64,000 nt of DNA. It comes from Legionella maioricensis. GTDB lineage: Bacteria > Pseudomonadota > Gammaproteobacteria > Legionellales > Legionellaceae. The stretch is from positions 1 through 64,000 of the forward strand of contig NZ_JAJKBJ010000018.1 of NCBI RefSeq assembly GCF_023618015.1, written 5' to 3'. Below the pieces are notes generated by a model. That model ran no database searches and had not been told where the DNA came from. It was given only the letters and a program-made list of their open reading frames with translations. Positions 18,590-26,902 of the stretch are shown here, piece after piece; within the stretch, counting starts at the first letter, position 1; every line of letters starts with the position of its first letter. A program made the position numbers and the translations under genes.

Positions 18590-19774
18590 TTAAAAGTTAT
18601 CTCTGCCCTCTTCTAAATCCATACAAAAAAAATGAATCACATTATGCAGTACTTTTTCACACAAATTGAGTTGATCAACACTTATAAATTCATTAGGTGT
18701 ATGAGCTTGCTCTATATTGCCAGGACCACAAATTAAAGTGGGGATGCGCGCATTTTGAAATATTCCCGATTCTGTAGCATAAGAAACTTTGAAACGATTC
18801 TTTGTACCTGTAACAGCACGTACTATTCTTGCGATTGAGGAATCTTCTATTGCATTAAATCCAGGCGCATCTGAAATTACCTCGAAAGAAATAGCAGCAT
18901 CTGAATAGGTTTTTCGCATTTCAGGTAATAGCTGGTCCTCAATATAATTTTTAATTTGGTTGTTAAAATTCTCAATAAGAAACTCACTGATATAGCGCAG
19001 TTCAAGAGTAAACTCACAACGGCCAGGAATAATATTTGCAGCCGATCCGCCTTCAATTAGATTAGTAGTTATTGTAGTGAAGGGAAGATCGAAGTCGGTA
19101 TCAAAGGGACCGTTTTCTTTTACATAACGGGCCAGCTTATTAATATAGCAGATTAAACGACTTGCATACTCAATGGCATTACAGCCCTCTGATGCCAGAG
19201 AAGAATGAACCGCCTTTCCTTGGATCTGGCAATAATAAAGTCTTCTTGCTTTTTCACCTACTATCGGCCTCATACTTGATGGCTCACCGACAATGCACCC
19301 CTCTGGATGAATCCCTGCTTTTTGCAAATAATCCACTAGATAATCTACGCCCAGGCAACCTATCTCTTCATCACAAGTAAAGGAAAAATGAATGGGTTTT
19401 ACCAGTTTTAATTTTTTAAATTCTGGAGCAAGAGCAAGCAGGACAGCTAAAAATCCTTTCATATCGCAAGCACCACGCCCGTAAATTTTACCCTCACGCT
19501 CTATAGCAACAAAGGGATCACTATTCCATATTTGCCCGATAACTGGCACCACATCAGTATGACCTGAGAGCAAAATCCCTCCATCAATTTGACCATTGCT
19601 TGCGGGTATTGTGGCAAATAAATTAGCTTTCTCTTCCGTGGGTCCCGGTATGATATGAGAGTCAATGTCGTGCGCTTTAAACCAGGCATCTACTGCTTCA
19701 ATTAATGCTCTGTTTGAATTGCTCGAAACAGTATTAAAACCAATAAGTTGCGTAAGCCATTCAACTGTATTCAT
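18590..19774 (-). CDS. argE: Acetylornithine deacetylase (M20 peptidase family)
   Basis: Zinc metallohydrolase converting N-acetylornithine to ornithine and acetate in arginine synthesis. Its 394 residues match ArgE length. Metal-binding signatures are SGHTDVVP (His72, Asp74), GRGACDMKGFLA (Asp104), and TCDEEIGCLG (catalytic Glu-Glu); the dimerisation domain and the terminal CGPGNIEQAHTPNEF (His ligand) follow. No other arg genes are in the window. A related M20 amidohydrolase is possible, but the motifs and length favour ArgE. Confidence 0.85.
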   Translation of the reverse strand: MNTVEWLTQLIGFNTVSSNSNRALIEAVDAWFKAHDIDSHIIPGPTEEKANLFATIPASNGQIDGGILLSGHTDVVPVIGQIWNSDPFVAIEREGKIYGRGACDMKGFLAVLLALAPEFKKLKLVKPIHFSFTCDEEIGCLGVDYLVDYLQKAGIHPEGCIVGEPSSMRPIVGEKARRLYYCQIQGKAVHSSLASEGCNAIEYASRLICYINKLARYVKENGPFDTDFDLPFTTITTNLIEGGSAANIIPGRCEFTLELRYISEFLIENFNNQIKNYIEDQLLPEMRKTYSDAAISFEVISDAPGFNAIEDSSIARIVRAVTGTKNRFKVSYATESGIFQNARIPTLICGPGNIEQAHTPNEFISVDQLNLCEKVLHNVIHFFCMDLEEGRDNF

Positions 19775-19861
19775 TTTATTCCTTGCTAAAAGCTAAAACA
19801 AATTACCACTAAGTATAGTTCATACGTATTGCTCTATGCCTGGTTGAGTCTGCCTGATTAT

Positions 19862-20587
19862 TTACTCAATTTTGATCAGATTATAATAATCGGGTAAGGT
19901 CTCTGAAATTAAAGAGTCAACTTCGGCTACATAGGGAATATCATCAATAGCGGTGCGCGGATGTACTCTATCATTAACCCAATAGCCCGACCAATTACCC
20001 GTGGTTTTAATGCAATCTTTAGCAAAATCAGGCAACTTGAATTTTTTTTCCAACTCAAAACAACCAGATAAAAATAGGTCTACATACGACTGGGCAAGAG
20101 GGTATTGAGAGGATGGGATCGTTTCATCTGCAATCGTTGTATAAATCCAGTATTCGCCTTCAGGTACTGATACGCCTGCCAAAGACTGTATTTTTTCTCT
20201 AGGCACGCGAATTCGGCAATAAGTATTTTCGCGTTTATCGTAATTAAGTATCTCAGTTGGCACAGTCAACTTAAAGTAAACGGCGTTCATTTTAGCCTCA
20301 GGCTTACTCTTTGCCCCCAGATACGTAGTGCCAAAGCGCTTATCCGTACTATGTTCAATCCAGCCACGTTCAAAACCGGTTACATATATAGGGAAATTTT
20401 CACCAACATTGGCCCCATCTTCGCGCTTTGACTCCTCTTTCATCAGTGAGCCATAGCCAATAATAAATTGAGGCACATTAATATTAGGCGGAGGGCGACA
20501 TCCCCGCTCCTCAAGACTTTCTTGAGCACAACTAGTAAAACTTAAAAGACTAATTAATGAGAAAATGCTCCAATTTTTTAACATCAT
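19862..20587 (-). CDS. Gamma-glutamylcyclotransferase-like lipoprotein
   Basis: About 241 residues from the ATG at 20587, chosen because a GGAG site lies 8 bases upstream; the longer frame to 20632 has no good site. A lipobox (LSFTSCAQ) follows a short basic and hydrophobic start. The mature part contains FIIGYGSLM, the glycine-rich nucleus of the GGCT/AIG2 fold, then YVTGFERGWIEHS. GGCT enzymes cyclise gamma-glutamyl peptides; a lipid-anchored periplasmic version is less common. It lies upstream of argE on the same strand with an 87-base gap. Confidence 0.72.
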   Translation of the reverse strand: MMLKNWSIFSLISLLSFTSCAQESLEERGCRPPPNINVPQFIIGYGSLMKEESKREDGANVGENFPIYVTGFERGWIEHSTDKRFGTTYLGAKSKPEAKMNAVYFKLTVPTEILNYDKRENTYCRIRVPREKIQSLAGVSVPEGEYWIYTTIADETIPSSQYPLAQSYVDLFLSGCFELEKKFKLPDFAKDCIKTTGNWSGYWVNDRVHPRTAIDDIPYVAEVDSLISETLPDYYNLIKIE

Positions 20588-20827
20588 TCCATAACTCCAT
20601 ATTATTAATTCAATTGATGAGTCCATCATCATTCCAGCTTATTACTTCAAGGCATCCGAAACAACTAAATTAGTCATAGCTCCAATTTATGAATTAACTT
20701 GGGCAATTGAAATATGTATTAGACTGCATACCGCTTATAAAACAAGCAGATAAATCCGTTGAAAAGAAAAAATCATTTGCTCATTGCTTAGCGGTAGTGC
20801 GATATGATCGATTTTTTATGCTCATAG

Positions 20828-20980
20828 GCGGTAGATCAATTTAAAAGCGCGCTGGAATGGTGGCATAGTACTCCAGGTTTGAAAGATGGTGCGGAACGAT
20901 TGGCTATGTCTCCTTTTTTAGTCCAGATTTATGAGGCTTGGCTCTCCTTAAAGAGTGCCAAGCTCTGTTATTTATAATTA
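20828..20980 (+). pseudogene. Possible gene fragment of unknown origin
   Basis: One open frame reads as credible protein (VDQFKSALEWWHSTPGLKDG, then AERLAMSPFLVQIYEAW) but has no start codon and ends at a TAA after about 50 codons. A second protein-like stretch (RYDRFFMLIGG) immediately precedes it in another frame, suggesting an old frameshifted remnant. It lies in the 360-base gap upstream of the gamma-glutamylcyclotransferase-like gene. I do not recognise the parent family. Confidence 0.35.
20936..20966. terminator. Hairpin downstream of the entericidin-like gene
   Basis: GCTTGGCTCTC and GAGTGCCAAGC pair with one mismatch around a short loop. It lies just beyond the stop of the small lipoprotein gene on the minus strand. 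There is no strong U-tract on that side, so termination is only suggested. Confidence 0.4.
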
Positions 20981-20992
20981 ACAGAAAGGAAC

Positions 20993-21130
20993 TTATCGTG
21001 CTGCTTTTTGAATTACCTGTCCTGTTTTGCTAACATCTTTACCAAAACCACGAACAGTTCCACACCCGTTCAATATAAAAAGAGTAGTTAGAAAAAAACA
21101 AACCATCGCGATTTTTTTATTATTTTTCAT
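20993..21130 (-). CDS. Entericidin A/B family small lipoprotein
   Basis: This 45-residue gene is easily missed because of its size. It begins MKNNKKIAMVCFF, has a hydrophobic stretch and a lipobox LNGCG (Cys23), and ends GTVRGFGKDVSKTGQVIQKA plus AR. This matches the entericidin family, whose signature is a short mature peptide with C-x-G-x-GxD and paired helical residues. Entericidins are stress-associated envelope lipopeptides, in E. coli an antidote/toxin pair. Only one copy is seen. It is read from the same strand as the neighbouring SDR gene, 140 bases downstream. Confidence 0.82.
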   Translation of the reverse strand: MKNNKKIAMVCFFLTTLFILNGCGTVRGFGKDVSKTGQVIQKAAR

Positions 21131-21271
21131 GATGTCTCTATCCTTAAGTTATATAATTTACTTATTATTATTTTTAAAGTCTCCCTCAAAAGTCTAGTAC
21201 AAAATTGTAAAAATATGTAAAAAAATACGGCTCTTTTTAAAAGAAATACCATAGGATTCATGTAGTTGCAC

Positions 21272-22063
21272 TTATACCTGAAATCTGGGAGATAAATACC
21301 TGAATAACGCGGGGAAAAAACGCGCCATAAAAGCCCCAAATCGCTCCTTAAAACCCGCAATAACCACGACCTCTTTTTTCTTTTTGAGGGCCTGAACAAT
21401 TTTTTGTGCGCACTTTGTCGCTGATATGCCGGTTGCATGAACCTCATCAATTCGACCAAAATGAGTGCCATCAGCAACCAACGCATTGTGGGTGATATGC
21501 GTATTTATATAACCGGGATAGATCAAGGTAATCCCAATTTCTGTTTTGAATACTTCATTACGAAGGCTTTCAAAATATCCTTTAAGTGCGTGCTTACTGG
21601 CACTATAAGCCGAACGAGTCTGCATCCCATAGAGCCCTAACATGCTCGAAATCACTGCTATCTGACCGCTATTGCGGTGGAGCATTTTTTTTAAAAGAGG
21701 ACGAGTTAATGCAATAGTACCCAAAAAATTGATATCCATTATTTTTTTATCCAACTCAAAGCTGGAGTCAGCAACCCGATAACGCTGAGACAAACCAGCA
21801 CAATTAATAAGAAAATCAATTGGCCCGTGTTGTGACCAGACTTCATCAGCCTTGCCCTCCAACTCCTGATACAGCTCCAGATCCAGGGCAAAAACCACAT
21901 GTTTTTCCGGAAACAAGCACGCCGAACGGACCCGATCCAATTCGGTTTCTCTTCTCGAAGAAAGAATAACCTTTGCCCCAGTCTTCGCCATTTCATAAGC
22001 CAATGCCTCTCCAATACCTGAGGAAGCACCCGTTATCCAAACAGTCTTGTTTTCCAGATCCAT
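21272..22063 (-). CDS. SDR family NAD(P)-dependent oxidoreductase
   Basis: A 263-residue classical short-chain dehydrogenase. The ATG at 22063 is chosen because AAGGA lies about 6 bases upstream and the Rossmann strand follows at once; the longer frame to 22171 would add an unlikely hydrophobic leader. The cofactor motif TGASSGIGEA is near residue 11, NCAGLSQ is in the middle, and the catalytic set is Ser (ISSMLG), Tyr and Lys (YSASKHALKG). A hydrophobic C-terminus (FGAFMARFFPALFRYLSPRF) resembles DHRS7-like SDRs that associate with membranes. Substrate unknown. Confidence 0.88.
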   Translation of the reverse strand: MDLENKTVWITGASSGIGEALAYEMAKTGAKVILSSRRETELDRVRSACLFPEKHVVFALDLELYQELEGKADEVWSQHGPIDFLINCAGLSQRYRVADSSFELDKKIMDINFLGTIALTRPLLKKMLHRNSGQIAVISSMLGLYGMQTRSAYSASKHALKGYFESLRNEVFKTEIGITLIYPGYINTHITHNALVADGTHFGRIDEVHATGISATKCAQKIVQALKKKKEVVVIAGFKERFGAFMARFFPALFRYLSPRFQV

Positions 22064-22204
22064 ATGCTCATCCTTCATTTCCGCTTGATAATTCGATAAA
22101 AATAGAAACAAAACAAATAATGATGAGTAGTTTATACTTATAGAGAGTGAAATGAATAGTGATGCAATCAATGCACCTGGTTATCACAGATAAGCGGAGC
22201 AGTT

Positions 22205-23068
22205 ATGCCAAAAAAAGCCCACATTCTTTTAACATGGATACCTCATTTATTCTTATTTTACAAAGAAAAAGTATTTCGTAAATTATTGCCGATTATGCTA
22301 GTTATCACTCTTTATGCTCTCCTTATTGGTCTGTCCTTTAAGGGGCGATCCGGCTATAGCCTGGGACAGTTTCATCTGATTTTTAGTTTTATTTTGACTA
22401 TTATTATTAGCTTTAGAGTAAACAGCAGCTTCTCACGCTGGTGGGAAGGTCGTACTCTTTGGGGCGGAATTGTCAATAATAGTCGCAATTTAGCTTTGAA
22501 ATTCGAGACTTATGTAGGACTGAACAAACACCCTGCTTTTTATCTCTTACTAAGTAAGTTACCAATCATCATCAAAGCAAATATACGTAAAGATACCAAT
22601 TTATTGGAAAAAGAAATGCATTCTTTAGGCATTGATGAATACCGTTCCCAACAACCAGTACTGTTGGTAACTCAGCGGATGTACAAAATTATTAATCAAT
22701 TACGCGATGACACTCGAATCCGCGTGGAACAATGTACTCATTTGGATAACCATTTAGCCAATTTGATTGATATGGCCGGAGGCTGTGAACGAATTGCTAA
22801 CACCAGTGTGCCACCGGCTTTTGCCTTCTTTGTGAAGCAGGCATTGCTGTTTTATTCTTTAATGTTTCCGTTTGGATGGGTTAACACCTTTGGTATTTTA
22901 ATTATTCCCATGTTGGTGATGATAGTTTATATCTTATTAGGTTTGGAAATCCTATCCGAAGAATTAGAAGACCCTTTTAAACCAGGTGATAATGGTTTAA
23001 ATCTTGATGTTATTACTCGAAATATTGAACTTAATGTGGCACAAATAGCAGGAAAAGAAATCAAATAA
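22205..23068 (+). CDS. Bestrophin family ion channel (UPF0187)
   Basis: A 287-residue membrane protein of the bacterial bestrophin family, pentameric channels that in bacteria usually conduct cations or anions. There are hydrophobic helices near residues 29-47 and 57-72, the family motif SSFSRWWEGRTLWGGIVNNSRNLA, and a C-terminal pair of helices (about 215-255) with PFGW. The ending EELEDPFKPGDNGLNLD matches the conserved EdPFg loop. A GGAG site precedes the ATG. It is divergent from the SDR gene. Confidence 0.92.
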   Translation: MPKKAHILLTWIPHLFLFYKEKVFRKLLPIMLVITLYALLIGLSFKGRSGYSLGQFHLIFSFILTIIISFRVNSSFSRWWEGRTLWGGIVNNSRNLALKFETYVGLNKHPAFYLLLSKLPIIIKANIRKDTNLLEKEMHSLGIDEYRSQQPVLLVTQRMYKIINQLRDDTRIRVEQCTHLDNHLANLIDMAGGCERIANTSVPPAFAFFVKQALLFYSLMFPFGWVNTFGILIIPMLVMIVYILLGLEILSEELEDPFKPGDNGLNLDVITRNIELNVAQIAGKEIK

Positions 23069-23102
23069 AAATTAAATTTTATCAATGAACTACAACAACT
23101 TA

Positions 23103-23330
23103 TTAACCCGAAAAAATAAATGGTTTCATAAAATATAACCCCAAAGCCGTTAGAAACACGATAATTGTATTGGGAGTAAAAGAAAGCTCTTTTTTCTTTA
23201 GAAAAAGACGACAGAAATACGTCATCAGTTCTGTAATGCAGAGTAAAAGAAGATAAGTAAAAAATATGATCAATGCAGCCTCATAGAGACAGGTGGAGTT
23301 AATATAAAAAGGCACAAAAATAGTATCCAT
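23103..23330 (-). CDS. Small membrane protein, hypothetical
   Basis: A 75-residue frame with an AAGGG element about 8 bases upstream. There are two hydrophobic helices (about 14-42 and 55-73) separated by a basic KKKELS loop. No known family. It converges on the bestrophin gene 34 bases away. The good ribosome site and membrane-like composition favour a real gene. Confidence 0.5.
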   Translation of the reverse strand: MDTIFVPFYINSTCLYEAALIIFFTYLLLLCITELMTYFCRLFLKKKELSFTPNTIIVFLTALGLYFMKPFIFSG

Positions 23331-23420
23331 GCCACTACCCTTGAGTCCCCTCGTCGCAACCTCCTCGGGATGACGGAAAGCAGATTAAGTCAATGCAATG
23401 CCCCTCATCTCAAGCCCCCT

Positions 23421-23572
23421 ACGTCATCTCGAGCCCCTTACGTCATCTCGAGCGTAGCGAGAGATCTCCGGGATGCACACTGTGCTATATCGAGGAGATC
23501 TCTCGCTACGCTCGAGATGCCGTGATGTGTTAGAGATGACGTGATATGTTAGAGATGACATGATGTGCACCA
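23421..23572. repeat. Long palindromic repeat with flanking tandem half-units (TCGAG family, copy 1)
   Basis: The core has 26-base perfect arms at 23444-23469 and 23494-23519, beginning CATCTCGAGCGTAGCGAGAG, around a 24-base loop. To the left the ACGTCATCTCGAG half-unit occurs twice more; to the right are degenerate units of the type TTAGAGATGACGTGATATG. It lies directly upstream of the histidine phosphatase gene. A near-identical copy lies at 25349-25470 and a degraded one at 46230-46298. Confidence 0.85.
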
Positions 23573-23655
23573 AATGACAAATTTCAGTTAATATTGTCTT
23601 AATTTTTTTCATATACAATAGACTTTAACTTAATACGAGGCTCAGGGAGTTCAAT

Positions 23656-24882
23656 ATGGGAAAAGACCGGATTCTAGATATTGACCCTAGTGCAGCTACA
23701 ATAATTACATACAAACAAAAAATTGCAGCCTTAATAGAAAAACTAAATAGCTTAAGTCCTGATGAGTATCAAATTCAGGTCAATGCAATACTGCATCAAA
23801 TTAAAGAAACAGACCACCAATTTATTTTAAACTCCGGATTAAATGTTACCGGGCATGTGTTATTTAGCCGTCACGGGGAAAGTGCCACCTGGGGTCAAAA
23901 GAAACTGGGACTCAATCCGAATGCGGCTTTGTCAGAGCAGGCAATAGACAATATGTCTCATACTAATAGATCTACTGCTGGTTTATTACACTACCCGGAT
24001 AATCTGACCCGAATTGCAGTGTCTCCTTTAGTACGAGCCAAGCAAACAGCCAGTCTGCTAATTCCAGCCAATCTCGCCAAAGCACAGATCAGCCTTCAAC
24101 CTGCTTTGTCCGAAAATAGCTTTACCCCGTCAGGCAACAACATCACATCACTGGAACAATTGAAGAAAGAATATGCTCAAATGTCCTTTTGGCAAACACC
24201 GCTCAAAGTGATTATATTCAAACTATCCATTTGGTTTTATGGCCATTCCAGCATATTTGAACAAATCCAAAAAAAATCTGCCCAAGCAGATGAAACAATG
24301 CTTCATGTTCCTGGCGTCACGAGTCAGGATTACTTTTCTCAAGGTCAGCTGAATAATGAAGGAAGTTATACTTTTGACACCAATTCACTTTCTGAAGACC
24401 AAAAAATAAGAGCAACACGGCAGTTAATCCGAGATAATCTGAAACACGGAGAAAGTGATTTTTGGTTATTTGGGCATGGAAATAATTTCAAAAGTTTTTT
24501 TAATAAAACCTTTGGTATTAAATCTACTTTCGAATACGCCGAAACTCGAAGTATTTATAATACGCAAAAAGAACCCGGCGTCACTTCTTTATTCAGCCCA
24601 CCCTATACTTTTGTTATTGATCAAGGCACTGGCAGAATAAGAGGAAAATATACGGAGAATACTCTCGCCTTTGAAATAAACCCATGGACGCTGACCCTAA
24701 TATCTGATTCAACCAAGAAAATGCATGAAAGAGGATTAGATCTTACTAAACCCCGTCCAAGTCAAGTAAAACAACCCAAAGTAGAAGGGGAGATATTGGA
24801 GCAGCCCAAAACGGTTACCCCCACTCCAAAATCTGCGCCTGGTGAGGAAAATAATTCTGATGCGCCGGGTTCAACTATTTAA
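23656..24882 (+). CDS. Histidine phosphatase superfamily protein, candidate effector
   Basis: A 408-residue protein with GGGAG before the ATG. A helical N-terminus (1-60) precedes the phosphatase core: LFSRHGES carries the catalytic Arg72-His73-Gly74, and SPLVRAKQTASLL the phosphate-clamp Arg. FGHGNNFK carries the second His (about residue 274). A long proline/charged tail (QPKTVTPTPKSAPGEENNSD) ends the protein. Enzymes of this superfamily remove phosphate from proteins or small molecules. There is no signal peptide; the extra N-terminus and disordered tail resemble Legionella substrates. It is flanked by long palindromes. Substrate unknown. Confidence 0.72.
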   Translation: MGKDRILDIDPSAATIITYKQKIAALIEKLNSLSPDEYQIQVNAILHQIKETDHQFILNSGLNVTGHVLFSRHGESATWGQKKLGLNPNAALSEQAIDNMSHTNRSTAGLLHYPDNLTRIAVSPLVRAKQTASLLIPANLAKAQISLQPALSENSFTPSGNNITSLEQLKKEYAQMSFWQTPLKVIIFKLSIWFYGHSSIFEQIQKKSAQADETMLHVPGVTSQDYFSQGQLNNEGSYTFDTNSLSEDQKIRATRQLIRDNLKHGESDFWLFGHGNNFKSFFNKTFGIKSTFEYAETRSIYNTQKEPGVTSLFSPPYTFVIDQGTGRIRGKYTENTLAFEINPWTLTLISDSTKKMHERGLDLTKPRPSQVKQPKVEGEILEQPKTVTPTPKSAPGEENNSDAPGSTI

Positions 24883-24912
24883 TTCTGTGCAAGGTAAGAA
24901 AAACAGAATTAA
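24879..24912 (+). terminator. Weak hairpin after the phosphatase gene
   Basis: TTAATTCTGT and ACAGAATTAA form a perfect 10-bp stem with a 14-base loop starting at the phosphatase stop codon. There is no U-run, so it is a weak terminator candidate. Confidence 0.4.
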
Positions 24913-25012
24913 TTATAAAGGCATTTCTCTTTAGCCACTTTATTTTAATTTAGTGATAAACTCTTTTTCTGAAGGTCCCCCCTTAACTGCACGATTACCC
25001 TTAAGGAAGCGG

Positions 25013-25264
25013 ATGATTGAAATCGATCATACATTGCTAAGTAAAGATGCTTTAGACAATTTAATTATTGAGATTATTACTCGTCAAGCAACAGACTATG
25101 GCGAGTATGAACTTGATATTCAAACTAAAAAAAATCAACTCATGAAAAAATTACAAAATGGTGATGCCGTAATTGTCTATTCATCAAGAGAAGAAATTTG
25201 CGATATTATCAGGGTCGAAGAGTTTAATATGTGGCAAAGCAAACTAGACCGTGTCGATATTTGA
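25013..25264 (+). CDS. YheU-like protein (UPF0270 family)
   Basis: An 83-residue protein from the ATG at 25013, which has AAGGA at good distance; an earlier in-frame start at 24953 would add a non-homologous leader. It matches the UPF0270/YheU pattern: LLSKDALDNLIIEIITRQATDYGEYE, then KLQNGDAVIVYS and a short C-terminal helix. YheU is a small cytoplasmic protein of unknown function. This copy is longer at the C-terminus than E. coli YheU. It sits between the phosphatase gene and the second TCGAG palindrome. Confidence 0.8.
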   Translation: MIEIDHTLLSKDALDNLIIEIITRQATDYGEYELDIQTKKNQLMKKLQNGDAVIVYSSREEICDIIRVEEFNMWQSKLDRVDI

Positions 25265-25348
25265 TAGTTTTTTACATCCCATTTGTCAGGTAACCAGTTC
25301 CCCAAAATCGCACCTAATTTGACCTCACACTTTGTCTTGGATCTCAAA

Positions 25349-25470
25349 CGTCATCTCGAGCGTAGCGAGAGATCTCCTGAAGACACACTGGACTAAATCC
25401 AGGAGATCTCTCGCTACGCTCGAGATGACGGGGTGGGCTCGAGATGATTGGGTGGGGTTCGAGATGACGT
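25349..25470. repeat. Long palindromic repeat with tandem half-units (TCGAG family, copy 2)
   Basis: Perfect 31-base arms lie at 25349-25379 and 25400-25430 around a 20-base loop, sharing the CATCTCGAGCGTAGCGAGAG core with copy 1. Two further TCGAGATGA-type half-units spaced by GGGTGGG follow on the right. It lies between the UPF0270 gene and the FadL-type gene, where it could also end transcription from both sides. Confidence 0.85.
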
Positions 25471-25476
25471 AAAAGT

Positions 25477-26613
25477 TTAAACTCTATAAGTAAACTGCAA
25501 TAGTGCCGCTTGAGTATTGGCAGATATTACTCCCAAACTTTGTGCCGTAAAAATTTTGGCTTTAGGAATGAACATTCCATATCCATAAAGTAACTGAGCT
25601 GAAAAGTGCTTCAGTAGATTGATATCTATTCCTCCTGAAATAAACATTGTAGACGCAAGCGGGTACCCTATATTATTTGTTGATGTAGCATTTGGATTTG
25701 TTTCATAGATAAATGCTCCAAGCATCGCTATCTTTTCGGTAGTTGCATAGCGGGTTGCAACTTGATAAGACCAAACATCCTTCCAATATGTTGGGACTAC
25801 CAAGCTACCTCTTGTTGTATTTTGGAAATTAATCGTTTTTTGAATGGCCCAGCCAGACCAATATATTTTCTCTCCAATAGACCATTTTTCACTCAGCACA
25901 TGTTGCAATCCAATATACGCTACTGAAGCCTCTGTTATGCCCAGCCGAAAAGAGCGACTGACGGCAGTATTAAGCGAGCTGGTGCCATAACCCAGGGTAT
26001 TTACCCATGAGTACACCGCGGCAGTAAAAAAATTTTTCGCATTAATTTTGTAGAATAAGCCTATATCTACGCTAGGATTCAACCCCGAAACTTTGTTAAT
26101 TTCGTTCCCCATGTTAGGGACTACAAAATCCAGTTCGTTGCTTTTATTAATTTGGCAATTAAGGCCCATACCAATGGCCCAATCCTTTGTCAGTTGATAG
26201 CTTGACTGAATTCCAGTTCGATAATAAAGCAGACTCGTTGTCGTCGTTACATTAGACACTATAGAATCCAGAGGCCACTCTAAATGACCATAGCCACTGG
26301 GTACAATATTGATGCCCAACACAAAACGCTCACTTACTCTATAATCGCCCAACAGATAAGGAAGATTATCTGTTACTTTACTAACCGCACTTCCAGTACC
26401 TCCAGTTGAGGTTCCTGTAAATCTTAATGACGGTACAACAAATAAATTACCTGCCCTCAGCTGCATTTGATCAATTAGACTGAGTTCAGCAGGATTCTGA
26501 AAAAAAGTGTCATTTAAACTTTGACTGACAGCGCTACACGCTTTTTCGCCCCCCAAAATAAAACCGAGGGATATTGTTGTTCCTAATACCAACTTTAAAA
26601 AAGTTAACTTCAT
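25477..26613 (-). CDS. OmpP1/FadL family outer membrane transporter
   Basis: A 378-residue outer membrane beta-barrel. A signal peptide (about 1-28, cleaved near GEKACSA) is followed by SQSLNDTFFQNPAELSLIDQMQLR, equivalent to the FadL N-terminal hatch with its NPA motif. Alternating amphipathic strands follow to the last residues LLQFTYRV. FadL proteins carry hydrophobic molecules such as fatty acids or aromatics across the outer membrane. It is shorter than E. coli FadL (446). The ribosome site is weak. Substrate unknown. Confidence 0.8.
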   Translation of the reverse strand: MKLTFLKLVLGTTISLGFILGGEKACSAVSQSLNDTFFQNPAELSLIDQMQLRAGNLFVVPSLRFTGTSTGGTGSAVSKVTDNLPYLLGDYRVSERFVLGINIVPSGYGHLEWPLDSIVSNVTTTTSLLYYRTGIQSSYQLTKDWAIGMGLNCQINKSNELDFVVPNMGNEINKVSGLNPSVDIGLFYKINAKNFFTAAVYSWVNTLGYGTSSLNTAVSRSFRLGITEASVAYIGLQHVLSEKWSIGEKIYWSGWAIQKTINFQNTTRGSLVVPTYWKDVWSYQVATRYATTEKIAMLGAFIYETNPNATSTNNIGYPLASTMFISGGIDINLLKHFSAQLLYGYGMFIPKAKIFTAQSLGVISANTQAALLQFTYRV

Positions 26614-26788
26614 AAAAACTGATTTATTCCAGATGACTCATTGAATAATGAAAGCATGGCTGAAATAAAAAGTCTATCAATGTACGGCAAAGCTGAGGAT
26701 TAAATTCAAACGTTTCTTATCAGGCCCCCGGTAAATCGATAGGGGTATTTCATCGCTATGGCTATATGGTGACGATTTGCTGACTGGT

Positions 26789-26849
26789 GAAATAGGTCTC
26801 TTTTGTCGCCCAGAAAACATCTGAGTATTCGACAAAAGAGAGCTATTTC
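26789..26849. repeat. 20-bp inverted repeat with 21-base loop
   Basis: Arms at 26789-26808 (GAAATAGGTCTCTTTTGTCG) and 26830-26849 pair with one mismatch. They lie in the 290-base gap between the large effector-candidate gene and the FadL-type gene, both on the minus strand. It may terminate transcription of the former or be a small mobile-type palindrome. I see no gene in the rest of this gap. Confidence 0.6.
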
Positions 26850-26902
26850 AAGCAGACATTACGCAAATAGCATCGAATTATTTAAACGCCCCCAAATAAT
26901 AT

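Noticed and set aside
22064-22171. N-terminal hydrophobic extension of the SDR
   Set aside because: No ribosome site; the Rossmann strand begins right after the ATG at 22063, which has AAGGA.
23424-23618. 64-codon minus-strand open frame
   Set aside because: Translates the TCGAG palindrome and its half-units; a product of the repeat, not a gene.
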